NCBI RefSeq assembly: GCF_016587355.1
Contig: NZ_BNJF01000006.1
Location: forward strand, 248,001-312,000
Source of the DNA: Ktedonospora formicarum
Lineage (GTDB): Bacteria > Chloroflexota > Ktedonobacteria > Ktedonobacterales > Ktedonobacteraceae
DNA length: 64,000 bases
Direction: 5' to 3'
The position numbers and the translations under genes were made by a program. Positions 18,690-27,999 of this stretch are shown here, one piece after another. The stretch's first letter is position 1. Every line of letters starts with the position of its first letter. The notes under the pieces were generated by a model, which did not search any database, was not told where the DNA came from, and saw only the letters and a list, made by a program, of their open reading frames with translations.

Positions 18690-19476
18690 GCGCTGTTCCT
18701 CCAACCAATAAGACAACAATGCAGCAACTTCCCTCAGTGCAATACTGTATCTCCTCTCACCTCAGGGCTGGTCTTTTTTCCCAGCCTATAAGCCAGGATA
18801 AAACACAATAACGTTCCACTGAGAGCTTTTTACCTCGCGCCTATGGCAGCGGTGGGTAACATATGAGATCAGCGGCGCATAGGCAGCCTGCACAATCTCT
18901 TACTCTCTTTCCAGATTATCTGCGATAGGACGCCTCTCTACAATCTCTATAGGTAAAACCTCCCTTGCTCAACCCTTTGTTGCCTATATCAAGGCAATGA
19001 TATAATAAATATTGCTTTTTATCAGTCTGGTCGTTTCCTACTTAGGAGGCTTAAAGAATCAATCTACCGCAGCCATTGGCGCGAGATGTTTCACACCAGC
19101 AATTCGTTCGTCACGTTATATTCCTAATAATGTCTTCTACATACAGGAGCGGATACGCAACCGCGAGAAGAGGCAGTGCGGGAAGCCCAGTGAAGACTTG
19201 GATGATGAGGACGACGACTGGGGCGGCGAAGAGGGCGATGACTAGCCCTCGCGTGTTTTTGTAGCTCTAAACCTCTCTTGCCCGGCTAGATATACGGATC
19301 TCTGGCTGTAGCGGAGGAACGGGTTCGATTCCCGAGAGATGCCTAAAAGAGCGGGGGCTTTCTTGCTCGGTTCTCGGTAAATTGGCATCTGTGATTTGCT
19401 GGAATGAACAACTGACTTCATTGCTTGCTTCATTCATAGCAACGGTCTGGACTTTGCCGCAGTGCTTCTCTGAGGG
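18690..19476. other. Long gap without a supported protein gene
   Basis: An AT-rich promoter-like region occurs near 18990-19015. A plus-strand frame at 19012-19245 ends in a striking acidic tail (EDLDDEDDDWGGEEGDD) but has only a TTG start and no suitably placed binding site; a free AGGAGG at 19039-19044 has no start codon after it. I do not call it a gene. The tRNA-like stretch 19272-19343 is listed separately. Confidence 0.4.
19272..19343 (+). tRNA. tRNA-like sequence, degenerate or unusual
   Basis: A T-arm is clear: CGGG-TTCGATT-CCCG at 19320-19334. Upstream, CTCTG (19300-19304) and CGGAG (19312-19316) pair around a 7-base loop GCTGTAG, CCCG/CGG could form a short D stem, and CCTCTCT (19272-19278) pairs with AGAGATG (19335-19341) except for one mismatch. 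The total length, about 70, fits a tRNA. However the base before the anticodon is C rather than T, the T stem has only 4 clean pairs, and no CCA is encoded. It may be a tRNA pseudogene or a variant tRNA with an 8/4-type acceptor arm. Confidence 0.25.
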
Positions 19477-20331
19477 CTACCTGTTGATGAGTCCCTGTGC
19501 ACATAAGACTTCATCCAAGCCATTGAGAAGGGTCTGGACATGATCGAGAAGGCTCTGATCACTTTCCCGATGCGCAGTACATGCACAGAGCACAGCCGTG
19601 ATTTGTGCCTCCAGATCACGTGGGACGTGAACACATGAGGACAACACCCATTCGACCAGACGTTTTTCCCCCGGATGCGGCACTTCGTTGAGGGCAAAGA
19701 CGATATCGAAGTAACTTGCCAGCAGCGCTGCCACCCGATGGTTTCTGCTCACCAGATCATGACGCAGGACAGCCAACTCAAGTTGATGAAGCAGCGAAGA
19801 GCGCGTCCGGCGCAGGATGGGATGATTCTTGGCGATAATGGCATGTTTGAGGGTCACAGGATAGGGTTGTCTCGCCCATGCTTGCAACTTCGTAAACCAT
19901 TCCTGTCTCTCCCACAATGGTGTCGAAGTCAGGACATTGTGCCAAAAACAAGTCGAATATCCCAGGGAAGCCTGATGATGTACCAGAATGCGTTTGAGTT
20001 CCTGTTCCATCCACTGCGGCCTCCGATACATGATGTCAACGCCCAGGCGGGTTCGCACATCAGCCCATTCATCACCAGGTTCCCAAAACGTGTTGCCGAT
20101 CTCTCCATGATCAGCGAATTGGTGCATGATTATCGTCCGCTCTTCAAGAGAAGGGGGGCTGTCCGCATAGATGTAGAGATCCATGTCCGAACGGCTATCA
20201 GCTATCCCACTGGTCCGAGAACCAGCCAGGACCACAGCGAGGGTGGCAGGTAGCGAGCGAAATGCTGTGACAAGAGCATCCGTCAGAGATGAAACACCCG
20301 ATCTTCCCGCAAGATCATCTCCCATGAACAT
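19477..20331 (-). CDS. Nucleotidyltransferase-domain protein (pol-beta superfamily)
   Basis: 284 residues. The catalytic motif is VVLAGSRTSGIADSRSDMDL, i.e. GS followed by DxD, near residues 35-52, with a probable third acidic residue in VDIMYRRPQW. The remaining ~180 residues are helical and of unassigned type. The pattern matches aminoglycoside/lincosamide-type and other minimal nucleotidyltransferases; the acceptor is unknown. ATG 20331 follows AAGGCGGAAA. It is an isolated gene between IS remnants. Confidence 0.8.
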   Translation of the reverse strand: MFMGDDLAGRSGVSSLTDALVTAFRSLPATLAVVLAGSRTSGIADSRSDMDLYIYADSPPSLEERTIIMHQFADHGEIGNTFWEPGDEWADVRTRLGVDIMYRRPQWMEQELKRILVHHQASLGYSTCFWHNVLTSTPLWERQEWFTKLQAWARQPYPVTLKHAIIAKNHPILRRTRSSLLHQLELAVLRHDLVSRNHRVAALLASYFDIVFALNEVPHPGEKRLVEWVLSSCVHVPRDLEAQITAVLCACTAHRESDQSLLDHVQTLLNGLDEVLCAQGLINR

Positions 20332-20520
20332 TTTCCGCCTTCAAGGACATTCTGAGGAACACAATTTACAGATTACAGAAGAAGTATACCAGAGGAGATG
20401 CGGCTTTACCAGGAAACGCGTGTCCCAGTGTTCAACATTGAGGGCAAGTGCTCACGTTTGGGATCTGTCTCGCTCTTGGCGATTCAGGCTGCTTGCTACT
20501 TGCGACAGAAGCATGGGTTT

Positions 20521-20811
20521 TCATCTTTGCCCTCTTCGCCACAACGCATGAAGAATGCGCTGACGAAGAAGAGGAAAACTTGTCCTGCCATAGCCCATCC
20601 TCTTCACCAACTTCAGTTTGTTCACTTTTCCTTCGATCATCCCATTGCTCTGGGGCAAGGTTAGGCCTGCTTTCGCAGCCTTCTTGTCTTGTTCTACCCC
20701 AGCCACAAAGCCCTGCAACTCGCGAATCTGGCTGTCGCGCACCTTCTCAAGCCAGGTGTCGAGCTGTTCCCAGGTGTGCGTGCGAAGCATCTGAGTGAAC
20801 TGCTGAACCAA
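20521..20811 (-). pseudogene. ISL3-family transposase C-terminal fragment
   Basis: The minus strand reads LDTWLEKVRDSQIRELQGF, then LPQSNGMIEGKVNKLKLVKR and YGRTSFPLLRQRIL. This is the standard end of ISL3 transposases, including the catalytic Glu in EGKVN. The 5' part is missing where the IS3 element begins. The N-terminal part of a relative occurs at 42793-43493. Confidence 0.8.
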
Positions 20812-20840
20812 GCACTCGCCATCTTTTAGAAACCCGAGCG

Positions 20841-21698
20841 ATGATCTACCAATTCATTGCTGATGAGCAGTCAGAGTATCCAGTCACTCGGCTTTGTGCA
20901 ACGCTTGGTGTGTCTGTGAGCGGATTTTATGCCTGGCGCCACCGCCCAGAGAGCCAGCATCGTCGAAAAAATGGCGAGTTGAAACAAGCCATTGAGCATG
21001 CCTATGCTGCCAGCTGGCAGAGCTATGGGAGCCCGCGTATCTTGGCGGAATTGCAAGCGCAGGGCTATCGCTGTTCGCGCAAGCGCGTCGCTCGTTTGAT
21101 GCGTGAGCAGGGATTCTCAGCCCGCCACAAGCGTGTCCGAGCCCGCACCACTCGACAAGATCCAACGCATCAGAAAGCTGCCAATGTGCTGGGTCAAGAT
21201 TTTAAGGCGACAGCTCCCACTCAGAAGTGGGTGACAGACGTGACCGCGATTTGGACCTACGAAGGTTGGTTGTACCTGGCGGGAGTCCTCGATCTGTTCT
21301 CTCGCTCGGTTGTGGGGTGGGCTTTGGCAGCAGTTCAAGATGAAGCCCTGGTCCAATGCGCATTGCAAATGGCCTTGCGGCGGCGTCAACCAAAGCCCGG
21401 GCTGCTGCACCATTCTGATCGTGGATTACAGTACACCAGCGCAGGCTATCAATGGGCATTGGCTCAAGCAGGCATGATGGTGAGCATGAGCCGGACGGGC
21501 AATTGTTACGACAATGCCCCAATGGAATCGTTTTGGAGCACACTCAAGTGGGAATGCATCTCTGGAATCATTTTCCCAACACGTGCCCTCGCCAAACACG
21601 CCATTTTTGAGTACATCGAATATTTCTACAATCGTCAACGTCGTCATTCTTCTTTGGGTTACCTGAGTCCTTCTCAGTATGAAGCGTTGATGACCTAG
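20841..21698 (+). CDS. IS3-family transposase OrfB (DDE integrase)
   Basis: 285 residues, full length for OrfB. It has the HTH_21 region (YGSPRILAELQAQGYRCSRK) and an rve integrase core with catalytic residues in TDVTAIWTYEG (Asp), HHSDRGLQYTS (Asp) and NAPMESFWSTLKWE (Glu), ending RRHSSLGYLSPSQYE. Normally made as an OrfAB fusion by -1 frameshifting; orfA is absent here. Confidence 0.92.
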   Translation: MIYQFIADEQSEYPVTRLCATLGVSVSGFYAWRHRPESQHRRKNGELKQAIEHAYAASWQSYGSPRILAELQAQGYRCSRKRVARLMREQGFSARHKRVRARTTRQDPTHQKAANVLGQDFKATAPTQKWVTDVTAIWTYEGWLYLAGVLDLFSRSVVGWALAAVQDEALVQCALQMALRRRQPKPGLLHHSDRGLQYTSAGYQWALAQAGMMVSMSRTGNCYDNAPMESFWSTLKWECISGIIFPTRALAKHAIFEYIEYFYNRQRRHSSLGYLSPSQYEALMT

Positions 21699-21736
21699 TG
21701 CAGCTTCCTGAGACTGGTCTCAGGAAGCTGCACTAG
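21695..21736. repeat. Perfect 20-bp hairpin at the end of IS3 orfB
   Basis: Arms 21695-21714 and 21717-21736 are exact complements separated by TG. The hairpin overlaps the orfB stop codon. It has no T-run, so it more likely blocks read-through structurally or marks an IS-end junction than acts as a classic terminator. The stretch 21769-21992 after the IS holds no gene I can support. Confidence 0.7.
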
Positions 21737-21992
21737 CCACTCATTTGTACTCTCCAAAAAAGTGGATCAAGCTCACCAGACATCAGATGTGGCCTGGTCC
21801 TATTTGTCTAAGTTCTGGAGAACGGCGCAGCAAACCTGGATATGAATAGCGTCTTAGCGCATTTGTCACTGACCGATCTGCCGCAGCTCAATGACCTAGT
21901 GCCTTTCTGGTGTGACTGGTTGGCGCACCCCTTGCCGTGGGGAGCAAGTCAACAGAGCGTCTGCGTCACCTGATGTTTGTCGTGGGGAGTCG

Positions 21993-22415
21993 TCACTTTA
22001 CCAACTGGCAGTTCAGGGTAATCCACTTTTCGCCGAAACGGTCCCAGAAGAGGTCACATCGTTGAAGAGTGTTGTTCTCGTAATGGGTATCACAATGATA
22101 AATGCTGTCTGTTTGCTTGCAAAAAGTGGCTAGCACCTTTGCGCCTCTGATTGTGGGGATAGTTGTCAGTCTGGTTGCCTCAGTTGCCTCTGTATCGTAA
22201 CAAATCATCTTTCCCGATGAGCTATCATAGTCGCAACGCAAAAAGCGTCTGTGTATGTCAGTTGCCTTGCTGTGCGAGACTGCAGGAAGTATGCCGATGG
22301 TCTTCTGCTTGTTTGAAGCAGAAGACTGAGTTGCAGAGACAACCAGAAGCAACCAAACAATACATAGGCTCAGGGTAACGTTGCCCACTAAATTTCTCCA
22401 GACAAACTTATTCAT
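21993..22415 (-). CDS. Secreted or membrane-anchored hypothetical protein
   Basis: 140 residues. The N-terminus (MNKFVWRNLVG, then a hydrophobic SLCIVWLLLVVSATQSSAS) is a typical signal peptide with an Ala-X-Ser-like cleavage region near residue 34. The mature part is about 105 residues with several Cys (RFLRCDYD, KMICYD, TFCKQTDSIYHCD, RCDLFWDRF, LNCQLVK), suggesting disulphides outside the cell. GAGGAGGTAGCCTG lies just before ATG 22415. No family recognised. Monocistronic, facing an IS cluster. Confidence 0.7.
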   Translation of the reverse strand: MNKFVWRNLVGNVTLSLCIVWLLLVVSATQSSASNKQKTIGILPAVSHSKATDIHRRFLRCDYDSSSGKMICYDTEATEATRLTTIPTIRGAKVLATFCKQTDSIYHCDTHYENNTLQRCDLFWDRFGEKWITLNCQLVK

Positions 22416-22971
22416 CAGGCTACCTCCTCATTTTGTGGCGCTCTTCTCTGTTAGGAAGTCTGTTTATTGTAAATGTACGATAGCATCAAAACACGACCAA
22501 ATAAGAATACTATTATGCTATCATAAATATTTCGCTTATTTTGTCCATTTTCGCTTCTTTAACACTTGATGCAGAACGTATGAAAGTAGGTAAAATTCTT
22601 TTTATCTAAAACCTGTTTACCTCCAAAGAGGGTGAGAACTTTTCACTTTTTCTCTTCAAAAACATCTGGATAGTGCATTTCGTTGTGGAATTGTCATGTG
22701 GTGTCCACACTACAGAAGGGAGACATCCGATGCCGTGTTCGGGTTAATCGCGTCGTATGTTGGCTATGCCTGATACAACGTCGCGCCTGTATTCACATTT
22801 TGATATTGCAGGTTGGTCACATGCAATGCTGAATCATTAGGTGGTATTGTAACTATGCTTGCTGTTGCCAGGCGACATAGAACTGAGAAACTGTATGCAA
22901 AGATACCAAGCCGACTCGCAATCTGCGTAGTATTCTAGAAAGGAGGAAGACAAAAGAAAGGGAGCAAGCTG
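22416..22971. other. Gap without a supported gene
   Basis: AT-rich for the first ~200 bp, as expected for the promoter region of the secreted-protein gene, then neutral sequence up to the transposase. No convincing frame. AAAGGAGGAAGAC at about 22938-22950 is an unpaired ribosome-binding-like sequence upstream of the transposase start. Confidence 0.4.
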
Positions 22972-23907
22972 ATGGGAAATCGAGTCACCCATGCGGCCAC
23001 GCATCTGTCCGAGGGCGCAGTGTACGCCCGAATGCAAAGAGAATCGCGTCCTTGGCGGCGAAAGTTATGGGAGATCATTTATCAAGCGTTAACCGCTCCG
23101 CGAAAAGCTGAGGACATTGCAAAAACGGTGGGAGTGTCAGTCTCAACCGTCCACCGGGTCATTGCCGCCTACAAGCGGGAGGGAGTGGCGGCCATCGAGA
23201 CACCTGGGAAAGGTGGACGGCGTCGTCAATACCTTACGTTGGAACAAGAACACGCCTTCCTCCAGCCTTTCGTGGCCTGTGCAGCCCAAGGAGAGAACGT
23301 GACCGTGGCCGAGATCCACCACGCCTTTGAGGAGCACGTGGGACACCTGGTCGATGACAGCACGATCTATCGCCTGCTGAACCGACAGGGCTGGAGGCAG
23401 CACAGTACCGACGTCAAGACCCATTCCGGTTCCGTCTCATCTCCTGAGACCCCATCTGCTCAAGAAGACAGGATTACAAGGCGAGAGCGGAGGAAACAGC
23501 CATTCTCCCCGAAGACGACTTGCGGACGGTCATCCCGATGTTACCCCAGCGACCTGACTGACCGGGAGTGGGCCATCCTGGAACCGTTGATCCCATCAGC
23601 CAAAGAGGGTGGGCGCCCGCGAACCACAGACATGCGCGAGGTGCTCAACGCGATCTTCTACGTGGATCGCACGGGATGCCAATGGAGAGCGTTGCCGCAT
23701 GACTTCCCTGCGTGGTCCACCGTCTGGAGCTATTTCCGCATCTGGCGCAAGGATGGAACGTGGCAACGCATGCATACCACCTTGCGTGAACAGGTCCGGG
23801 TCAGGCAGGGTCGTGAGCCAACACCCAGTGCGGCAATCATCGATAGCCAATCGGTGAAAACCAGTCAAAAAGGGGGGTTCGCGGGTATGACGGCGGAAAG
23901 AAAGTGA
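22972..23907 (+). CDS. Transposase: IS630-like HTH joined to IS5-family N-terminal half
   Basis: 311 residues. Residues 20-150 are the helix-turn-helix region typical of IS630-type transposases (ALTAPRKAEDIAKTVGVSVS, VHRVIAAYKREG, HLVDDSTIYRLLNRQGW). From residue ~190 it becomes an IS5/IS427-type transposase (CYPSDLTDREWAILEPLIP, NAIFYVDRTGCQWRALPHDF, and IIDSQSVKTSQKGG with the first catalytic Asp). The related IS630 copy at 28000 diverges right after the HGWR motif, so this is a fusion or an in-frame insertion. The frame ends at 23907 and continues by a -1 shift into the next ORF. Confidence 0.75.
   Translation: MGNRVTHAATHLSEGAVYARMQRESRPWRRKLWEIIYQALTAPRKAEDIAKTVGVSVSTVHRVIAAYKREGVAAIETPGKGGRRRQYLTLEQEHAFLQPFVACAAQGENVTVAEIHHAFEEHVGHLVDDSTIYRLLNRQGWRQHSTDVKTHSGSVSSPETPSAQEDRITRRERRKQPFSPKTTCGRSSRCYPSDLTDREWAILEPLIPSAKEGGRPRTTDMREVLNAIFYVDRTGCQWRALPHDFPAWSTVWSYFRIWRKDGTWQRMHTTLREQVRVRQGREPTPSAAIIDSQSVKTSQKGGFAGMTAERK
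23867..23877 (+). other. Probable programmed -1 frameshift site (A5G6)
   Basis: AAAAAGGGGGG is a heptamer-type slippery tract at the end of the first transposase frame. A -1 slip here changes KGGF to KGGVRGYDGGKKVKGRKRH, exactly the conserved sequence of IS5-type transposases, and fuses both frames. Such shifts are known in several IS5 subgroups. Confidence 0.65.
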
Positions 23908-24377
23908 AAGGGCGCAAGCGGCATCTGCTCGTCGATACCCTGGGCCTGATCCTCCATGTGCTGGTGCATGAGGCTGGTCTCCAAGATCATGAGGGTGGGA
24001 AGCCCCTCTTGAAGCCGCTCAAAGGCTGCTTTCCTCGGCTCAAGCTGATCTGGGTTGACAGCGCCTACAAGAAAGGGGGCTTCATCGAATGGGTCAAAGA
24101 GATGCTCGGCTGGGAGGTGGAGGTGGTTGAGCATCCCTGGAGCGGCCAGCGCGGCACCTGGGCTCCAAAGGATGCGATCATTGAGAAGGAACAGATCCGC
24201 CCCAGTGGCTTCCACGTGCTCAAATGGCGATGGATTGTGGAGCGAACGTTTGCCTGGCTCTCCACCTGGCGCAGGCTGGGCAAGGACTATGAAATGCTTC
24301 CCAGCAGTGAGGAAGCCTGGATCTATCTCGCCATGATCCGGATCATGCTTAGGCGTTTGGCTCAAAACAGCTCCTAA
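23904..24377 (+). CDS. IS5-family transposase, C-terminal half
   Basis: Continues the preceding frame after a -1 shift: KGRKRHLLVDTLG, the second catalytic Asp in IWVDSAYKKGG and the catalytic Glu in WIVERTFAWLSTWRRLGKDYE. The ATG at the ORF start is coincidental; the functional protein would be the frameshift fusion. Confidence 0.8.
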   Translation: MKGRKRHLLVDTLGLILHVLVHEAGLQDHEGGKPLLKPLKGCFPRLKLIWVDSAYKKGGFIEWVKEMLGWEVEVVEHPWSGQRGTWAPKDAIIEKEQIRPSGFHVLKWRWIVERTFAWLSTWRRLGKDYEMLPSSEEAWIYLAMIRIMLRRLAQNSS

Positions 24378-24395
24378 AGCCTTTTCACACAGCTT

Positions 24396-24416
24396 CTGAT
24401 ACCAAGTTGCGTTCTA
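24396..24416 (+). repeat. 21-bp inverted repeat, left member
   Basis: CTGATACCAAGTTGCG plus TTCTA matches the reverse complement of 28701-28721 at 19 of 21 positions. The pair encloses a 4.3-kb stretch with tnpB, peptidase E, a nonsense-mutated IS5 gene and a truncated IS630 transposase. They may be the ends of one element later loaded with insertions. Confidence 0.4.
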
Positions 24417-24637
24417 AGTAGAGAATATAAGAGAATAAAAAAAGAATAGCCCAACTTGAAGGAGCCTAAGATCCGCAAGTGGAATATGTGAAAACGAAAG
24501 AGGATGCAACTGTTACCGAAAAAGTAGGAAAAAGGGATCAATCATGTGCAAGGCGCCACGCTTTCGGGCTGCTTGACAGATGAGAACATTTGCTCTACAA
24601 TAATGAAACCAACAGGCAAGAGAAAGAGCAGAACCGC

Positions 24638-25802
24638 ATGATTCGCGCCCATAAGATCAGACTGCATCCCACCTCAGAACAGGCCAACGCCCTTGCACGC
24701 GCCGCAGGGGTGGCTCGCTTCGTGTGGAATTGGGCGCTCGCCGAGTGGAATCGGCAGTACGAAGCCCAGGAGCAACCAACTGCCCTCAAGCTCAGGAAGC
24801 AATTCAACGCGATCCGACGAGCATCCTTCCCCTGGACCTGGGATGTGACCAAGAACGCCTCTGACCAGCCCTTTCTTGATGTGGGCAAAGCCTTTACGGC
24901 GTTCTTCGAGGGGAAGGCTCACCGCCCGAAGTTCAAGAGCAAGAAACGCAGCAAGCCGAGCTTCTCTCTTGCCAACGATCAATGCAAGATCAGAGATCAT
25001 CGCCTCTGGGTGCCCAAGCTCGGCTGGGTCAATATGGCCGAGAATCTGCGCTTTCAGGGAAGAGTCCTCGGGGTACGCATCACCAGAACCGCCGAGTGGT
25101 GGTTTGTTTCCATCCAGGTCGAACTTCCGGACACGAACCCGATGGAGAAAGCGGCAGCGGTGGGCATCGATGTTGGACTCAACCGCCTGGCAACCTTGAG
25201 TACGGGAGAGCACGTCGAGAACCAAGCCTTTCTCACAACCGCGCTGGGGAAGCTGCGCCAAGCCAACAAACGCCTGCATCGCCGGAAGGTGGGATCGCGC
25301 GAATCGGGACAAAGCGCGCAGAAAGGTGGCACGCCTGCACTACCAGATCGTCTGCTTGCGCCAGGATGTCCTTCAGAAGCTCACAACCAGGCTGACGGAG
25401 AGTTATGGAATCATCGGGGTGGAGAACCTGCACCTCAAGGGATTGCTCAAAAACCGACGTCTAGCGCGCGCGTTCTCCGACGCTTCGCTAGGCACGCTGG
25501 TGCGTCTGCTGGAAGCCAAAGCCACTCAACAAGGTGGACAGGTGATCAAGGTCGACCGTTTCTTTCCTTCCAGTAAGACCTGCCACGGCTGTGGATGGAC
25601 CTGGGATGAGATGAGCCTCAAGGATCACCTCTTTGTGTGTCAGAATCCCTCCTGCTCGTATGTTCATGTTCCCCAGGATCGCGATCACAATGCTGGACAC
25701 AATGTCTTGCAAGAAGCCCTTCGCTTGATCGGGCTCGTTGCTCAAGCCGTCTCCGGTACTGGCTCGGACGAAGACGCAAACTTGGCTGTGGACGCGGGGT
25801 AA
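24638..25802 (+). pseudogene. TnpB (IS200/IS605 accessory nuclease), frameshifted
   Basis: RNA-guided nuclease family. It starts MIRAHKIRLHPTSEQ and runs through RFVWNWALAEWNRQY and the first RuvC motif VGIDVGLNRLATLS. A one-base insertion near 25306 breaks the frame; removing a G gives GSRNRDKARRKVA and joins the second half with the catalytic Glu in IIGVENLHLKG, the zinc ribbon CHGCGWTWDE...CQNPSC and the final Asp in PQDRDHNAGHN. Full repaired length, about 387, is normal. An omega RNA would be expected just after 25802; I cannot delimit it, although a 14-bp palindrome AGACCAGCTGGTCT lies at 25812-25825. Confidence 0.85.
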
Positions 25803-26457
25803 GACCAAAAAGACCAGCTGGTCTTGAGGCACCTACGGAGGAAGCAGCAACAACAAAAGATGGAGGAAGGCGATGCTTGCAGACGTTTTCCCACATTCAT
25901 TGGAGCAGGACGACCACCCGCTTCTTTCATACTATGGTCAAGATTCTTCAGGCGGCAAAGAAAGACGAGAAGAGTGAGGCATCCGAATGATCACCGGCCC
26001 TTCCATTGGGTACCTTTCCAGAGGAAGAGTCACCTTGCGCGGGGCAAGGCGACTTTTCCCCTGTCCTCTCCAAGGCTGGGGGAGCTGCTCTCTTTGCAGC
26101 GACGTCGGGAAGGGGAATATGGGACCACTACGGCGAAAGTTCCAGAGGAGGGGCGCATGGCCAGAATGACACGAGCGGCTTCTCATCTCTCAGACCGTGT
26201 TTTGGAATGCGCGGCGGTCATGCCGCATGACCAAAAGAGCAAGATCGGAGAAGTTTTTGCGCAGGTTTGATGGGAGAATGTCTTGCATGCAATTGGTGAG
26301 CGGAAGACCGGATGTCGCGCAAGACTGCGAGCGCGCGAGCAGACGACTCAACCTAGGAGAAACGGAGTCGTGACGTTCTGGGGTCGTTCTGCTTCAGTCT
26401 CAAAGAGCATGAGCGGAAAAGACTTTCGGCTCTTCATGGATTGGAAAGGAAACCATT
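25803..26457. other. Gap without a supported gene
   Basis: Follows a tnpB, so its first 100-200 bp are the likely right end of that element. The rest has overlapping open frames on both strands without family similarity or binding sites. A GGAAAGGAAACC site at 26444-26455 belongs to the peptidase E gene. Confidence 0.4.
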
Positions 26458-27126
26458 ATGAAATTGCTTCTCACCTCTGCTGGCATCAAAAATGACAGCA
26501 TTCGTAACGCTCTGGTTGATCTGCTGGGCAAACCCATTGCCGAGTCCAGCGCCCTCTGCATCCCCACTGCGGGGTACGGGCACCCCATGGGCAGTCCTGG
26601 TGGGGCATGGCGTTTCATTACCGGTCAGTCCTCCACACCCATGTGCGAGCTGGGTTGGAAGTCCTTGGGAGTGCTGGAGCTCACCGCGCTGCCCAGCATC
26701 GGTGAAGAGTGCTGGGTCCCCTGGGTCCGAGGGGCAGACGTCCTGCTGGTGAACGGCGGCGATGCGCTGTATCTGTGCCACTGGATGCGGCAGTCCGGGC
26801 TAGCGGACCTCTTGCCCCAGCTTCCCGAGACGGTCTGGGTGGGGCTGAGCGCCGGGAGCATGGTGATGGCCCCCAGCATTGGGGAGGACTTTGTCGGGTG
26901 GAAGCCGCCCACCGGTGGCGATAGAACACTGGGACTGGTTGATTTTGCGATGTTTCCGCACCTGGATCACCCAGAGATGCCAGACAATTCCATGGCCAAT
27001 GCTGAAAAATGGGCCGCGGGCATGCCGGTACCGTCCTACTTGATCGATGATCAGACTGCTATCAAAGTGATTGATGGAGCAGTGGAAGTTATCTCCGAAG
27101 GCCACTGGAAACGGTTTACGCCCTAA
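26458..27126 (+). CDS. Peptidase E-like protein (family S51)
   Basis: 222 residues. Peptidase S51 enzymes cleave Asp-X dipeptides and use Ser-His-Glu. The nucleophile elbow is VWVGLSAGSMVMAP with the Ser in LSAGS, preceded by LLVNGGDALYLCHWM, the conserved GG(N/D) region; DFAMFPHLDHPEMPDN has the family's His. Length is normal (220-235). ATG 26458 has GGAAAGG upstream. The stop codon overlaps the end of a convergent IS5 transposase frame, so an insertion may have set its C-terminus. It is a passenger among IS elements. Confidence 0.85.
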   Translation: MKLLLTSAGIKNDSIRNALVDLLGKPIAESSALCIPTAGYGHPMGSPGGAWRFITGQSSTPMCELGWKSLGVLELTALPSIGEECWVPWVRGADVLLVNGGDALYLCHWMRQSGLADLLPQLPETVWVGLSAGSMVMAPSIGEDFVGWKPPTGGDRTLGLVDFAMFPHLDHPEMPDNSMANAEKWAAGMPVPSYLIDDQTAIKVIDGAVEVISEGHWKRFTP

Positions 27127-27937
27127 TGGGGTGTTTGGGAGCTGGTTCGTTCTTGCGCCCCAAACGAGCAAGGAGTAGGCGAATCATTGTCACCTGGATC
27201 AGTGTTTCGCTGGTTTGCACTTTGCGCTCGTAGTCTTTGCTCATTCTCCTGTTACGAGAGATCCAACTCAATGTTCGCTCTACCACTCATCGCTTGGGCA
27301 CCACGCTGAAGCCGCGTGTGCCAGGTGGGCGTTCCACGACCTCTAGCTCCCACTCTCCTGTGGCTTGACAGCATTCAGCCAACTCCTGCCCGCGATAGGC
27401 CGCATCGGCCCAGATCTTTTTTAGACGGGGCACGAAAAACTTGAGCCCTGCGAGTAGACCACGGGCTCCCTTGGTATCGTGCGTATCGGCAGGGGTCACG
27501 TAGATGGAAATGGGGATGCCCAGCGTATCCACGAGAAGATGCCGTTTCCACCCTTTGATGTGTTTGTGGGCATCGTAGCCACAGATCCCAGACGACTCCT
27601 CGACTGTTTTCACGCTTTGGGAATCCATGCTGGCCGCACTTGGGTCAGGATGCCTTCCTTGCCGTTCGCGTTCAGCCCAGTGCAACGCCCGCAGCAAGAG
27701 CGTCCAGGTCCCTTTGAGGCGCAAACGCCGGAAATGGTAGAAGACCGTCTGCCACGGTGGAAAGTTGGCTGGGAGATAGCGCCACGGACAGCCCGTGCGC
27801 AGTACGTAGAAGATCGCATCAAAAATGGAACGCAGGAAGTGAATTGGTGGCCTGCCACGCCTGGACTGCGGAGGCAGATAGCGTTGCAGACACTCCCACT
27901 CTGCATCAGAAAGATCGCTAGGATAACTGGTACTCAT
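27116..27937 (-). pseudogene. IS5-family transposase with a nonsense mutation
   Basis: Starts MSTSYPSDLSDAEWECLQ and has the IS5 landmarks FYVLRTGCPWRYLP, SMDSQSVKT (Asp), KGWKRHLLVDTLG, KIWADAAYRG (Asp). At 27287-27289 the conserved Trp of the KRWVVERT motif is a TGA stop (TGG to TGA). After the stop, the same frame continues VVERTLSWISRNRRMSKDYE, including the catalytic Glu, and runs to 27116, where it overlaps the peptidase E stop. The transposase is therefore inactive unless TGA is read through. Confidence 0.85.
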
Positions 27938-27999
27938 CCTCCTAGTCTATCATGTGAGGTCATCTCTGCGATTAACAAAACACGGTCTCAGCCGAAGTA

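Larger units (their letters stand above)
20812..21768 (+). mobile_element. IS3-family element, 5' truncated (orfA missing)
   Basis: Contains a complete orfB but only about 30 bp of the end of orfA (QALAIF then a stop), directly joined to the ISL3 fragment. The right end is marked by 21744-21768 (TTGTACTCTCCAAAAAAGTGG onward), typical of IS3 inverted repeats. A 20-bp perfect hairpin (21695-21736) lies between orfB and the end. Without orfA and the left end the element cannot move alone. Confidence 0.65.

Noticed and set aside
19012..19245. Open frame with a strongly acidic tail
   Set aside because: Only a TTG start, no suitably spaced binding site, no homology; kept in the gap note.
21842..21973. 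43-codon plus-strand frame after the IS3 element
   Set aside because: No binding site and no recognisable sequence; too weak to call.
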